This document shows, one piece after another, positions 44,707-57,121 of a stretch of 64,000 bases of DNA. This DNA is from Siphonodentalium dalli (lineage: Eukaryota > Mollusca > Scaphopoda > Gadilida > Siphonodentaliidae). The notes below the pieces were generated by a model that made no database searches, was not told where the DNA came from, and saw only the letters and a program-made list of their open reading frames with translations. Every line of letters starts with the position of its first letter. Positions within the stretch are counted from its first letter, which is position 1. The position numbers and the translations under genes were made by a program. Location: positions 200,423,828 through 200,487,827 of the forward strand of contig CP136062.1 in assembly GCA_032622095.1 (NCBI GenBank). Direction: 5' to 3'.

Positions 44707-46600
44707 TCTATATACATATTTGCGAATGTATGTCTGTCTGTGTTCTATATAAATTCACAGGGGGCATCTAGATAACAACAGAGGGGTCTATTTGGGGTAC
44801 TTTTTTTACGAGAAAGATAATGGTGCTGGTTAGAATTTTCTAACGTGACGCTGTTGTTGTCAGGTGCACAAAAGGGGGGAGGGGCGAAACACATTGTCGC
44901 CGATTTCCACCAAACTTATACATAATCATCTCCGTGATATGAGGAATCTAGTGGTCTGGTTTATAGATGTCAAAAATGGTGCCATTTGAGCCAGGGATGC
45001 ACGGAAGGGGACATGGGCACAAGCATTGATAAATCTGTTTAGCGCCGATTTCCACAAAATTGATACACATTCTTCTCCATGAAACGAGGAATTTAATCGT
45101 GTGATTTCAAGATGGCAAAAGTGGCGTCATTTTAGTCAGGGGTGCACGGAAGGGAAAGGGTGCCACAATTGATAACACTTTTTAACGCCGATTCCCCCCA
45201 AATTGATACCCATTCTTTTCCATGATACGAGAAATCTAATCGTGTTACGCAAACGAAAATGGAAAGGTGGCGCCTTTTGACTCAGGGGTGCACGGAAGGG
45301 GAAAGGGGCACCAAAATTTATCAAACCTTTTCGCGCCGAATTCCACTAAATTGATACACATTCCCCATGATACGAGAAATCTAACCGTGTGATTTAAATA
45401 TGGCAAAATTGGCGCCATTTGAGTCAGGGGTGCACGGAATGGGAGAGGGGCAACAAAATTGATAAAAAGTTTTAAGGCCGATTTCCACCAAATTGATACA
45501 CATTCTTCTCTATGATTCGAGAAATCTAATCGTGTGATGTAAAGATTGAAAATTGGCGCCTTTTGACTCAGGGGTGCACGGAAGGGGAGAGGGGCACCAA
45601 AATTTATCTAAATTTTAGCGCCGAATTGATACAAATTCTTCTCCACGATAGGAGCAATATAATCGTGTGACGTGAAGACGCCAAGTTGGTGTCGTTTGGA
45701 TGAAAGATGGAGGGGCACTTAATTTAATAAGAATGTATTTGGTCGCCGATTATCACCAAACTTATACATTATCATCTTCGTGACATCAGGATCGTAACGG
45801 TGTGTTTTAAAGCTGTTATAAGTAGCGTGTGATTTAAATAGGTCAAGGGTGGCATTTAAAGTGCTTTAAGTATGCCATTTGAGTCAGGGGTGCAATGAAG
45901 GGGAGAGCGACGTCAAATTGGTAAAACTGCGCCGATTTCCACCAGATGGATAGAAATTCTTCTCCACCAAACGTATACATAATCATCTCCATGATATCAG
46001 GAGTCTAATCGTGTGGTTAAAATACGCCAAATTGGCGACGTTCATTTAAGAGATGGTGGCACTATATTTTAGATGAATTTGTTTGTCGCCGATTTGCACC
46101 AATTTTATATATATTCATCTTCATAATGAGTAGAGATGTCATAGTGGCACTTGAGTCAATGATAGGGCGGGAAAGGATAACATCTATAGAAATATGTTTA
46201 GTGCAAAATTTCCACCAAATTCATACACATTATTCTCCAATTATACGAGGAATCAAATTGTGTGGACCCGTTGAAGACGCCAAGGTTGGTGCCTACATTT
46301 GTGAATGTCGGGTCTGTCTGTGTCACATATACATTCATGTGGACCATATATATGACACCAAAGGGACTAACACGTGTAACTTCTTACGAGCAAGATAATG
46401 GTGTGGGTTAATTTTTCTAAAAAGACGCTGTTTGTGTCAGGTGCCAAAAATGGGGATTTCCCCAAACTGATACAATATAATCTCCATGATATATGGTGTT
46501 GTTTGGGTCAGGAGTACACAGAGGGCACCAACATATATTTAAACGCACATTTCCTCGAAACTGATACATATTCTTCCCCATGATAGGACTATAGGCCTAC
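44707..46600 (+). mobile_element. Tandem-repeat element, family A (copy 2)
   Basis: Starts TCTATATACATATTTGCGAA, then (TCTG)n, GTGTTCTATA.AAATTCACAG and about nine to eleven units of about 145 bp with GCCGATTTCCACCAAA, GATACACATTCTTCTCCATG, AATCTAATCGTGTG and CAGGGGTGCACGGAAGGG. It is the reverse-complement counterpart of 3376-4766, with the same terminal block. The 3' border near 46600 is not clear and no CTAG hairpin end is convincing. Confidence 0.65.
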
Positions 46601-46689
46601 AGGTGATACAGCAATTAACAAGGGGGTGAAACGACCAGACACGTTGTTGCCACTTTCGTACGTACCAGAGATGCGTATGTGATCCGGCT

Positions 46690-46790
46690 TAATGGTATTA
46701 GTATTTCATTAGTATTAGTATTTCGTGGCCACGAATTAGCTTTTTCGTGGCCACGAATTAGTATTCTGTGACTACGAAAGAAATAAAATC
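46690..46790. repeat. Short array of palindromes TTCGTGGCCACGAA
   Basis: TTCGTGGCCACGAATTAG occurs perfectly twice (about 46711-46728 and 46745-46760), with a decayed third (TTCTGTGACTACGAAAG). Related TTCGTGGCCAAGAA is at about 47629. Organised like the CTCGTTATAACGAG array at 12.8-13.1 kb but with a different core. Confidence 0.75.
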
Positions 46791-48788
46791 CCCCATGTCT
46801 TAAACCAACCGTCGTAAGTATTACGACCTAGTATCTTAAGTTTGTGGACCGAGTGTATGGGCAAACGAGTCCTACATTGTACACAAAAACAACATCGCCC
46901 ATGGCTTGGTTGAATACGAATACCACAATCTTGGAAATTTATAATATTAATATACTAAATTACATTCAAATACTTTTTCTTGAAAATAGATGTTAGTAAT
47001 TGCTGGAACCCAAAGATCGCCCGCCACGCCCCCACAAATAGCTGTACCCCACCCCTAGTACTGAATCTAAAAACTACCTATATACCCACCAATATAGCTA
47101 CCAGACACACGCTCAGAATATATAAATTAACGAATTTTCCCCATGCAGCCGGACCCCTGATTCCATCATTCGACCATATATTCGATATGTTTTCAATCAT
47201 CCATGCATGCACCCAAATGTCCTAATATTCTGGTCTCTAAATATCACATCTGATAGTTCGGTGTTCCCTATGATTACAAACCTATGCATATTTACTGTGT
47301 CTGTGGTACAATGTATATTTGGGTAACATATGACTACATCTCTATAAACATCATTATATATACGAACCATATGACCACACGACTCAGCATCCGAACATTG
47401 AGTTTGGCCCGAAGAGAGATAACTGTATATATGCGACCTCGTCAGTTCATTTGCAAAATCTATAATGTTGACAACTTAACAGGCATCAGGACACGACGCA
47501 TGACAATGCCAAACATACATGTACATTATATACACGAAACATTTAATGTGCGTATATATGTAACATTATTGTAGTCAGCGGAGGTACTATAATATACGTT
47601 AATTTACAGTAATTCAGTAATAATTAATTCGTGGCCAAGAAATAACTAATCGAATATGGCCGACAGGCGTATTATGTGGGGGAATATTCGATCATAATAA
47701 ATAAATGCTCGTATCTTCTATATATCATCATAGATTATTTGCCTTGTTATTCGATATACCGTACTGATCTAGCTGTCGCTCATCACAACTTCAAAGTAAA
47801 ATGTGCGACTTCCGGCGCGAAACTGGTAAATACACCGACATAAGAAGGGTTTCAACGATGAATACTGTGTTTATATCATCAGGAAAATGAGGACATCGAT
47901 AATTTTGATAACATTATCCGAAAATATAGTGCATAAAGAGTCTGATTGCATGCCCCTTTAATACTGTCGTCATATTTTTGATGACAAAGCTTAGAGCCGC
48001 CCCATGGAGCCGTTTATCGCTAGAAAACTGGGTGATTCTAGTCGAAATCTTAAAGATACGGGCGGCGTTGGCGGTGGGTATATGCTGTTAAAATATTCAA
48101 CTCCGTCAAAAACCGCCATAAACAGAAAGAATAGTAAAATATAGACAGACCTTGTTCTATATACCAATCAGAAATGTCGCATAAACAGTATGTTATTGTC
48201 AATTTTTCCCCCTGTGTTTTGTAAACAAAAGCAAAAAAATGTTACGTTTCCTGGCTTTTGCTTAGATCCGGATATGGTAACATAAAGAGCATTAGTTGTT
48301 ACTGTTATCCTGATATGGAAATCATAAAGAGCGTTTATATCATTTTTGTGTGATTAACCAATAGAATTGCGCTGTGTTATGTAAACAGAAACGCAACTTC
48401 TGTAACACGAGCAGGATCTTGTTTACGTATACACCATCGTATACGTCTTGACGACAATATACTATTTACTCGGTGATTATGTTTGGCATATGAACAAAAC
48501 TATATATAGTTTAATATTCCTTCTGTCGATGGCGATTTGAACAAATATGAATATTTCAGCAGCGAACGCCGCCCGTGCCTTTAAGGGCATCGGTCGGGTG
48601 ACTTACTAGGGTGACAACCAAACATACGGGGCCGGGAATCTGAGCGAAAACATAAATCACCGTTTTCAACATTTTGCTGGCTTATTTTGGCAACCAAATG
48701 ATCGGGGAACATGTCCCGGTTGACATTAACACAATATGTTATTAAACTTACCTTATATCTGTATTTTTAAGTTTTTCGTCGGGTAAAT
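46791..48788. other. No gene supported; scattered repeat traces
   Basis: Short plus frames (46980-47225, 47284-47574) lack motifs. At 48.15-48.43 kb two blocks TATCC.GATATGG.AA.CATAAAGAGC (about 48270, about 48309) and ACCAAT(C)AGAA.T (about 48165, about 48357) point to a repeat related to the AATAAAGAGCGTTT family. Confidence 0.35.
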
Positions 48789-49105
48789 TTGAAAATTACT
48801 CGGTCGTCACGCGGAGTAACTCATGGAAGAAGATGGAAGAAATCTCCGAGTGATAATGACAATAGGATATGCGCCATATGTGGGGAATATTTAGGAGACG
48901 AATACCATTTAGTTATTATATGCAGTCATTTGGATGAAATCAGAAAACAATATACCCCTGAATACGTCTGGGAGAACCCTCCGAGAGAGAAATCCCATGG
49001 TCTCATATGATAGGAGTCCTATCTCTTCAAAGTATAAGACTCATAAAAAGACTATGCATATTCCTAAGGTGTTCCTTTAAGAAAGTGTCCAATTCTGTAT
49101 GAGTG
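48789..49105 (+). pseudogene. LINE C-terminal fragment (Cys/His motif)
   Basis: Reads NRICAICGEYLGDEYHLVIIC (about 48861-48923) then HLDEIRKQYTPEYVWENP, matching in layout CPKCHKYIGDEFHYLLEC-FFTDVRKRF of the LINE at 448-1895. Two stops follow at about 49009, then LFKV/QSIRLIKRLCIFLRCSFKKV in another frame to about 49090. Only the last about 100 codons remain. Confidence 0.7.
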
Positions 49106-49689
49106 AAATCATTTATTGTTATGGGTGAACACATGTAACTATCATACTAGTTAAGTTTATCGATCGCCTATTATTGTGTAATCTAATTTAATTACTGCTG
49201 TATATATAAACATGTATATGTATATGAATTGAACGATGAATGTGATATCCAAAGTTGTGTACATAGTGTATATGAGTCATTATCAAAGTGTATATACGCT
49301 TTGCTTGTTTCACTGTTATGTGACTTTTACTCAACCATGTAACGGAATCGGCATTTTCTCTGGCGGAATGGATTTTCGAGGAATAGATCCTCCAAGGGGG
49401 TTGGCTCGATGCTCGCATGCACATGCTTGATTTCTTGAAACCATAATCGTAACTACGGCTAAACTGATATAAAAAACACAAAAGCTAGTGACGTTGTGCC
49501 CTATTCGCAATTCTTGTCAGCAGTTGTTCATTGTGCGAATGGTGTCCAATATCAATTTATTCCGGAACAAGTGAATTGACTTGTATAGTTCCAATATCGA
49601 TTCACATATCACTTTTTCGTATGTCATAATTTTTTTTTCAATTGAAATCGGTCATATTTCATGCTATATAATGTATCAATAATTTTGTT
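49106..49689. other. No feature seen
   Basis: Non-coding. Low-complexity TATATAAACATGTATATG at about 49200. Confidence 0.35.
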
Positions 49690-52170
49690 ATTTGTTCTCG
49701 AGATTCAGTTTCAACAATGAAGTCCGGTAAATTGTTCCAATGTTTGGTGACAAGGTATTTCCCCACATTCTTATCTGCAGCTTCTGATCGTAGGTGTGTG
49801 AAGTTATTTCGATATTCATTCGATATTCACGTGAAGTTAGTTCGGCGATCGACATTCAATATTCGATATTAAAAAAAAAATCAATTTTCGTTTTATGCAT
49901 GCGGGGTGCGCCATGAGTCCAATTCGTGCTCTCCCACTGAAACTTTGTCCGAAATTCCGCGCTTTTCCTGTTTTCCAGACTATAGCTGGACTTAAACTTA
50001 CACGACATATAGCTGTAGAGGGCGCAGGCTGACCGATTGAGCTGAAATTTGATAATTATAGTAACTCCCATATGAGAACTGCACATGCCAATCTACAAGT
50101 CCAGACACGGTCAGCGTCAATCGTTTTGAATATCGAATACCAGCCTGTTCTCCGGAAAACAGGCACATTAACTAGTTTTAGGTAGATAATCTGCTTAGAA
50201 TCGCCGCACTTTGAGTCGATAATGTGCTGAAAATGAGATTCACTGTGGCCGGCGCCATAAAACGAAATAACTGATATGACTCCATTTTCTGATTATTTCA
50301 GAATCAAATAATCACATTATGTACCTATTTCACAATATAGGTCGATTATGTGCGTATTTCCACGAGGATATGTTGCGAATATCGTAGCTGGACTGAAAAT
50401 TTCGGTTAACATATAAAAAAAAAATTCGCAGAAAAATTGATTGCACTATGAGACTTCTATAGACATAATTCGTTCTCTCCAACTCACAAATTTTACACTT
50501 TTTTTTTAGCTGAAATTCTATTTCACGTTCGATATTCATTCGATATTCAGATATTCATTCTAGATTCGCGTGAAGTTAGTTCGATGTTCGATGTTCGATA
50601 TTCGATATTCGGCACTTGGAAAATTTCAAAAAAATCCATTTTCGTGTTATGCATGAGGGGTGCGCTAAGAGCCCAATTCGTGCTCTCCCATGCACTCAAA
50701 CTTCGTCCGAAATTACGCGCCTTTCCTTATTTCCAGACCATAGTTGGACTTAGAAATTTTACACTTACACTATATATGGCTGTAGAGGGCGCAGGCTGGA
50801 CGATTGAGCTGAAATTTGATAATTGTAGTCACTCCCATATAAGAACTGCACATGCCAATCTACAAGTCCAGACACGGTCAACGTCAATCGTTTTGATTAT
50901 CGAACACCAGCCTGTTCTTCCAACAACAAGCACATTATCTGGTAACAATAGAACTATTTTTAGCTAGATAATCTGCTTAGAATCGTCTCATTTTAGTCGA
51001 CAATGTGCTGAAAATTAGAGCAATTTAGTCACATTGTCGACTTATAAATAATGAGGCGATTCTAAGCAGATTGTGTGCGGACAATGACACAAATAAGCCA
51101 ACTCACGACTTTTCAGATGTTACGCCATTAAACTGTGTTTTCACTGTTGCCGTTGCCATAAAATTAAATACCTGATATGACTCCAGTATCTGCTTATTTC
51201 AGAATCAAATAATCACATTATGGTCTATTTCACATTATAGGTCGATTATGTGCGTATTTCTGCGTGGATATGTTGGCTTATTTGTGTCATTGTCAGCACA
51301 TGATCTGCTTCGATTCGCCTCATTGTGAATCGACAATGTGACTAAAAACCTTCTCATTTTCAGCACATTATCTACTCAAAATAAGACGATTCTAAGCAGA
51401 TTAACTACCTGAAACAAGTTCTATTATTAGCAGATAATGTGCTTGTTTTCGGGAGAACAGGCTGTCGTTTTATGGCGCGGGCCACAGTGAAAACACAGTT
51501 GAAGAAGGTACACCTGAAAAGTAGTGAGTTGGCTTATTTGTGTCATTATCCGCACATAATCTGCTTAGGATCGCCTCATTGTGAGTCGACACATGTGACT
51601 AAATCTATCTCATTTTCAGCACATTATCGACTCAAAATGAGGCTATTCTAAGCAGATTATCTACCTAAAACTAGTTCTATTTTTAGCAGATAATGTGCTT
51701 GTTTTCCGGAGAACAGTCTGGTATTCAATATTCAAAATGCATGACGCTGACCATGTCTGAACTTGTGGATTGGCATGTGCAGTTCTAATATGGGAGTTAC
51801 TATAATAATCAAATTTTAGCTCAATCGTCCAGCCTGCGCCCTCTTCAGCTATATGTCGTGTAGCCAAAGTGTAAATTTTCTAAGTCCAGCTATGGTCTGG
51901 AAAACAGGAAAAGCGCGGAATTTCTGACAAAGTTTCAGTGGGAGAGCACGAATTGGACTCATGGCGCACCCCTCATGCTTAAAACGAAAATTTATTTATT
52001 TATTTTTAATATCGAATATCGAACGTCGAACTAACTTCACGTGAATATCGAATATCGAACTAACTTCACACATACGATCAGAAGCTGCAGATAAGAATGT
52101 GGAGAAATACCTTTTCATCAAACATTGGAACAATTTACCGGACTTCATTGTTAACCAAGGTGAATCAGAC
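49690..52170. mobile_element. Large foldback element, about 2.5 kb, with internal repeats
   Basis: The left arm about 49700-50190 and right arm about 51655-52168 are reverse complements (AACAATGAAGTCCGGTAAAT ... matched by its complement at about 52130-52152). A third copy of much of the arm sits inside at about 50580-50970 in plus orientation. Between them, 50930-51680, lie many inverted and direct copies of TCTGCTTAGAATCGCCTCAT and CACATTATCTGC-type blocks, plus (GATATTCGATATTC)n near 49805-49870 and 50527-50610. Read on plus at about 52073-52200, the right end gives KHWNNLPDFIVNQGESDVLVF, which resembles the very C-terminus of LINE polymerases, so the element may have captured a LINE end. 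Frames at 50584-50967 and 51661-51867 mirror each other and are not genes. Confidence 0.8.
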
Positions 52171-52200
52171 GTGTTAGTTTTCAAGGGATATAAGGCAGAA

Positions 52201-52665
52201 TAGACAATATTTTATTCATCAATCACAACTTGTAAGCGATTGCAGGGCACGCTGGGGAAATATTTACAATTTTCCATATGTTTGCGGCCATTTTGAGCCA
52301 AAGTATCAATTTTGGTTCCAATGACTTGGAATAGCCGTGGGTAATGGTATGCCTCACTTGCACTCCACACTTCTGCTCATTCCTTTTTGAAATATGATTA
52401 GAAACCCAATTGTGATTTTTTTTCTGTAAAATCAAACTTTTGAGGGACAGGATTGGGCTAGGAACCCAACAGTTGCTTTTTTCATTACCCCAGTTATCAG
52501 TTAATTTGAAAAATACAAAATAAGCTCACAATCCTCAATCAGTACCAAACAGCAGAAACTGATCTAGAATATATTAGGGGAAAAGCGTCATATTTTCCAC
52601 TTCCGGTGGCCATTTTGGTGGCCATTTCGAATATATGAAATTAATTCATACCTATAAATAAAAAG
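52201..52665. other. No feature seen
   Basis: AT-rich non-coding. GGCCATTTTG(G/A) recurs at 52287 and 52608, also 53848. Confidence 0.35.
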
Positions 52666-52667
52666 TA

Positions 52668-53750
52668 AGGAGAGCGGGGCATGTTGGAACGTTTTTTATT
52701 CAATCACACATACAGGAAAATGTGAGCATGGGCCCCTTCCTTTTTTCAACTATTATTATAAAGTATATCAAAGACTTTAAATATGGCATATCATTATATA
52801 TTATCTATTTCGCTTTTACATAGGAAAAGTCGAAAACAAATTCGTTCCATTCGTTCCAACATTCCCCGGGTTGTTTGAAACCAGGGGCAAATTGGAACAT
52901 CGACCGGGTAAGTCAGAACACTGATCATGTAAGGAACACATATGAACTAAATGTAAAGTTCAATGTAAAACCACTAATATATTCCAAGAACTGTATTACG
53001 TTGCTAGTATAAAACATAATAGCAGTATGTTCGAGAAATCGTCATCATTGGAAAATGCAACACATCCAACGAAAACGTCGCTTCAAACACAGGAGGGACG
53101 TAGCAGGGCAAATTTTGGAGGGGGTTTTTATCGATACAAACCTCCCCATTTGCCACACAAATAATTATTCATCAGCAAAAACGTATTGAAATCATATTTA
53201 GGACATGGTTGCAATCAACTGAGATGAATTCATCCATAATTCCATCTGAATTATCCATAATGGTTAATTATACTAGCTCAATGCATATATTTGATGGAAT
53301 TTTCCCGTAAGTCGCACTATGGGGACACAATGGTGTTCCACATGCCTCAGACGTGGAAAAAGGGTATAATGGTAATTATGGTACACGATATTGGAAAGAC
53401 ACTAATTAATCGGTAAATTTTTTTTATTTATGACTGAAATGAAATGAAACTGGATCAACTGACATAAAGTACACCCTTTATACGTGCCGAAATTTTACCT
53501 TGAACAATGATGAAACCTGAAAATCGAAAAAATGATTTGATACCCCCCAAAAAAGATTTTTATGCATATATATATATCTCTTACACCATTCCGAGAATAG
53601 TCAGATTTTTTTTGCGTTATTTGTGCATACAAGAGTGTTTTCCTCATATAAGTGGCAATTGTAGATCTAGGCCTGTTTTATTGTTAGGCCTAAACAAGAG
53701 AGGTGGGGTGTTTCAATATACCCCACGTTCCAACATGCCCCGGTCTCCCC
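52668..53750. mobile_element. Non-autonomous TIR element, 1083 bp, TA duplication
   Basis: Termini AGGAGAGCGGGGCATGTTGG and (reverse) GGGGAGACCGGGGCATGTTG, with TA immediately outside both (52666-52667, 53751-53752). The ATGTTGGAACGT block is repeated inside in part (GTTCCAACATTCCCCGG at about 52853 and GGGGCAAATTGGAAC at about 52884). No transposase. Confidence 0.8.
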
Positions 53751-53752
53751 TA

Positions 53753-54942
53753 CTCAATTATCAATATAATGACATATAGCACGATTTAATACCTCATAAA
53801 CCCCGAGTGATTGAGAATTAAAATTTACCAGGTCAGATATTCAATTTTGGCGGCCATCTTGTATTCAATGTCCTCGAAACAGTCATGTGAACATTGACTT
53901 CCTATATACATCCATGTGCTCGTGGAATGTTATAGAAGATTGCCCTTGCCTATGTTCTCTGGAAAATCATGGAAACATCGACCGGTATTGTTCATAGTTA
54001 AATTACGTTATAATGCATGCGTAATTTCATACACTGTACTTTTTCAGATATATCTTCAAAATAAATAAAAAATCATATCATCGGTGTCACTTTAAGAAAA
54101 ATATCGAGTCAGGTGCCCAGGTGCCCGTGTAACGCTATTGTAGACACTTATTATATACAGTTCGAATGAAACTGAGTTTGAAAAGATACATATAGTTTTT
54201 TAGTATTAATTTTGAGATAAATATTTCCCCTACCCAAATAAGGATTTTAAATCGCAAAACAAAACACAATAGTTTGTTGAAAATCGCTATAAAATGAAAA
54301 AGCCCATACGCCCGAGTGGTAAACAAGCAGAAAAATGTCTGAAATACATCCGCTTATTGGAAAAAACATGGTCGGCGAAAATATGCGTGGGGGGGGGGGG
54401 GGGGGGGGGGGTGGGGGTGGCCATACCATAGCTCACTGTATAATAGGTACGTTAGTGATTACGAAACATACCCACGTACCGCTTTGATATTGCAGTTAGA
54501 CTGTACGAAGACCGGATGTTTGTGAATTAGTTTCGATTTGAGAAATACAATGGCCGCTTCCTGCAGAAATTCGAGCAGAATTTTGTTAGATCGTCTGTTT
54601 CGGTACATAGCAATGGTTTCTGAACGTTCAGATAAGATATGATAATTAATTACGACATGTACAATACATTTTAATTTTTAAAACAGGCAAAGGTATTCCT
54701 GTCATTTCTCCATGTAAACTCCAATAATTTGACTAAATGATTTTGACAAATTTTCGTTTTTAGAATATCGACCTTCGACTTCGTCCTTTGACCTGTTATC
54801 TATAATCTGTCTTGTGTTTTATAACGCCTGGGCCTTGCGACTGTGACTGTGCTGGGTGGACTATGATGTTTCCTACATGTATTTTATAGTGGCATGTGCC
54901 GCATTTTGCCTCGTCTTCCACTAAGTTCCAACTTCCAGGCTG
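53753..54942. other. No gene seen; G tract
   Basis: A run of G at about 54389-54411 gives a proline-rich spurious frame on the minus strand. Otherwise AT-rich. Confidence 0.35.
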
Positions 54943-54950
54943 TTCCTGTC

Positions 54951-55095
54951 CACAGTTGTTGGAAATTTGTGTCAAAACCCGCGAAAACAGATATATCCCC
55001 ACCCCTACTTACTATATTATTGACAATAATATAGTAAGTAGGGGTGGGGATATATCTGTTTTCGCGGGTTTTGACACAAATTTCCAACAACTGTG
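54951..55095. mobile_element. Perfect 145-bp palindromic MITE with 8-bp duplication
   Basis: Arms of 71 bp (54951-55021 and 55025-55095) are exact reverse complements around the 3-base centre GAC. The outer end is CACAGTTGTTGGAAATTTG. TTCCTGTC flanks both sides (54943-54950, 55096-55103), an 8-bp duplication as made by hAT transposases. Perfect arms mean a very recent insertion or recent gene conversion. Overlapping frames on both strands are palindrome artefacts. Confidence 0.93.
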
Positions 55096-55103
55096 TTCCT
55101 GTC

Positions 55104-55880
55104 CAAGAATTGTGCAAACGAAGAAAAATGTAAATTGTAATAATATAGGCCCCCTGTTCAAGCTGTTGGTAATTTGGTCGATGTGGTGTCATTCCATACA
55201 GCTATTACAGGGGGCTTTTTTCCTCTATCCCCCAAAACCACATTGCAGTGATCTCTTATAGGATTACTAGTATACCATTCACTAGATCATGCCATGAATC
55301 TCTACTCTGTCTAACGCCCGTAGAGATCTTATTCCACCAGTACATAGCCTTGGAAATTTTTGAAGTTTGACAGGGAACCTTATAAAGTCGAAACAATAAT
55401 GCAGGGAATATATTTCTTAGTTTAAAATTATCTGTTCCTTAATAATGTACTTCACTATACATAGGTGAAGGTCCCAACTCGAAGCTGCATGCTTTGCTGT
55501 GACTTTTCTGAGCTGATGTCGCAATAAACATTGAATTAATTACCCAGAATAAATTCCATAAATGTAAGCGAATTGTAAGCAAAATCGCTCACAAAGTAAC
55601 TTAATTCATAAAATTTCTAGTTAGGACCTTCACTTACAGTGAAGTACATTATTAAGAAACATATATAAATAACTAAGAAATAACTAACGGCTATTCAGAT
55701 TAGGACAAGCTCCTTATTGTTTCATACTCTTAATGTATAATTCCTCCTACTTTGATTAGCCCTACATGGTGAGGTGAAAGAAAAGTCTGAATATTTCAAC
55801 TACATGTATTATATATCTAACGTGTCATCCCATACTGAAATCCATACAATAGCCATTGGATAACTCAGAATGAACGAAAC
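55104..55880. other. No gene seen
   Basis: An inverted pair TTCTTAGT...CTGTTCCTTAATAATGTACTTCACT / AGTGAAGTACATTATTAAG lies at about 55411-55455 and about 55639-55660, spaced about 190 bp, possibly another foldback (about 55404-55680). No coding signal. Confidence 0.4.
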
Positions 55881-55929
55881 TAACCTATGGTATCGAAACA
55901 TGCCTCAACGAGTCAACCTCTGCATCTGT

Positions 55930-56045
55930 ACTCTCGGGATCCAAATAATAGTAGGGGGCGGAATAATAGTACAGGGGTGAAATTTCCTTTAAAATATATA
56001 ATAGTACGGGGGCGCAATAATAGTACAGGGGGGAATTTTCGCAAA
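55930..56045. repeat. Short tandem motif AATAATAGTA-CAGGGG
   Basis: Two 55-60-bp units of AATAATAGTA(G/C)GGGGGCG.AATAATAGTACAGGGG.GAA..TT.C with an interrupted second unit. Both strands show spurious frames. Confidence 0.6.
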
Positions 56046-56124
56046 TCAACACTAAGTATGGGTAAAAAATTGTGGTTAGTTTCATATGTTCTCATACAGA
56101 GATCATTGGAGAAAAATTTAACCT

Positions 56125-56358
56125 AATGAATTCTCAGAATCTATATAAACTATAACATGCCAATATGTTTTTTAAATATTTATTTTGGCCGTAATTCTAC
56201 TCAAAGCATTCAAATCATAAAATTTCTACGTGGCTGCTGATTTTACATCAATGTAATATTTATACATACTATAAGTGCATATACATTCAAACAATAGATG
56301 TTGTACAATATCACATACATGTATAATGATATAGATATCTACTCACATATATATCCGC
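56125..56358 (-). repeat. Split direct repeat B2 (right end of the Ngaro-like element)
   Basis: 234 bp, copy of B1. The outer edge AATGAATTCTCAG begins directly after unrelated sequence. No target duplication is expected for recombinase integration and none is seen. Confidence 0.88.
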
Positions 56359-56501
56359 TACAGTATACTCAGTACTCACTAATCATCTGCCACCGTTATA
56401 GGGCATACCACCGATTCTGCCTAAGGTAAAAATGCCATTACACATAACTAAAATATAACAGAATTTAATGTATATATTATTATAAGGGCGGGTGGGATGG
56501 G

Positions 56502-56748
56502 AAATAAATTGAGTCCGTTCAGTGGACGCGCTGTTCCGAAAATGAATATTAACATTGGATGGTTCACCAATCAACAAAGCTTCGCGCACGAATTATTTCT
56601 GAGGTGAACAGCAATCAGCTTAGCCAGGCATGCAAAGGCGTGTCAAATCTCGACACCGATACAACAATTAAGGTCGCTCGATACCGGCTCCAATATCAGC
56701 CCTATATTCATTAGTCATTTTTATATTGAATGTTCAAAATTTCCAAAT
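56502..56748 (-). repeat. Split direct repeat A2
   Basis: 247 bp, the internal copy of A1. Followed on minus by 143 bp of single-copy sequence (56359-56501) before B2, which is not part of A or B as defined here. Confidence 0.9.
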
Positions 56749-56979
56749 GAATTCTCAGGGTCTATATAAACTATAACATGCCAATATGTTTTTTAAATAT
56801 TTATTTTGGCCGTAATTCTACTCAAAGCATTCAAATCATAAAATTTCTACGTGGCTGCTGATTTTACATCAATGTATTATTTATACATACTATAAGTGCA
56901 TATACATTCAAACAATAGATGTTGTACAATATCACATACATGTATAATGATATAGATATCTACTCACATATATATCCGC
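56746..56979 (-). repeat. Split direct repeat B1
   Basis: 234 bp matching B2 at 56125-56358 with few changes (for example CAGGGTC versus CAGAATC). Abuts and overlaps A2 by three bases (AAT), the joint copy from which A and B ends are regenerated. Confidence 0.9.
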
Positions 56980-57121
56980 CAAGCCGCAAGGCCTCCAAAC
57001 CAAGTCAGTGTACTGTTATCCAACAAGAAAGGGCATAATTAAGGCCCACACAATTTTTTCCCGGAGAGCTGTCAATCATAAGGACAGTCTACTCTGAAAG
57101 GAAAACGGTACACGATCAGAT

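Noticed and set aside
46798-46832. Hairpin GTCGTAAGTATTACGAC followed by CTAG as the 3' end of family A
   Set aside because: It lies about 200 bp past the last unit, has no spacer between stem and CTAG, and copy 1 has no counterpart.
50584-51867. Frames of 127 and 68 residues with shared peptide ends
   Set aside because: They are mirror images of the foldback arms; no coding signal beyond that.
54884-55261. Frames of 102 and 121 residues on both strands
   Set aside because: Produced by the perfect palindrome, so the same peptide appears on both strands.
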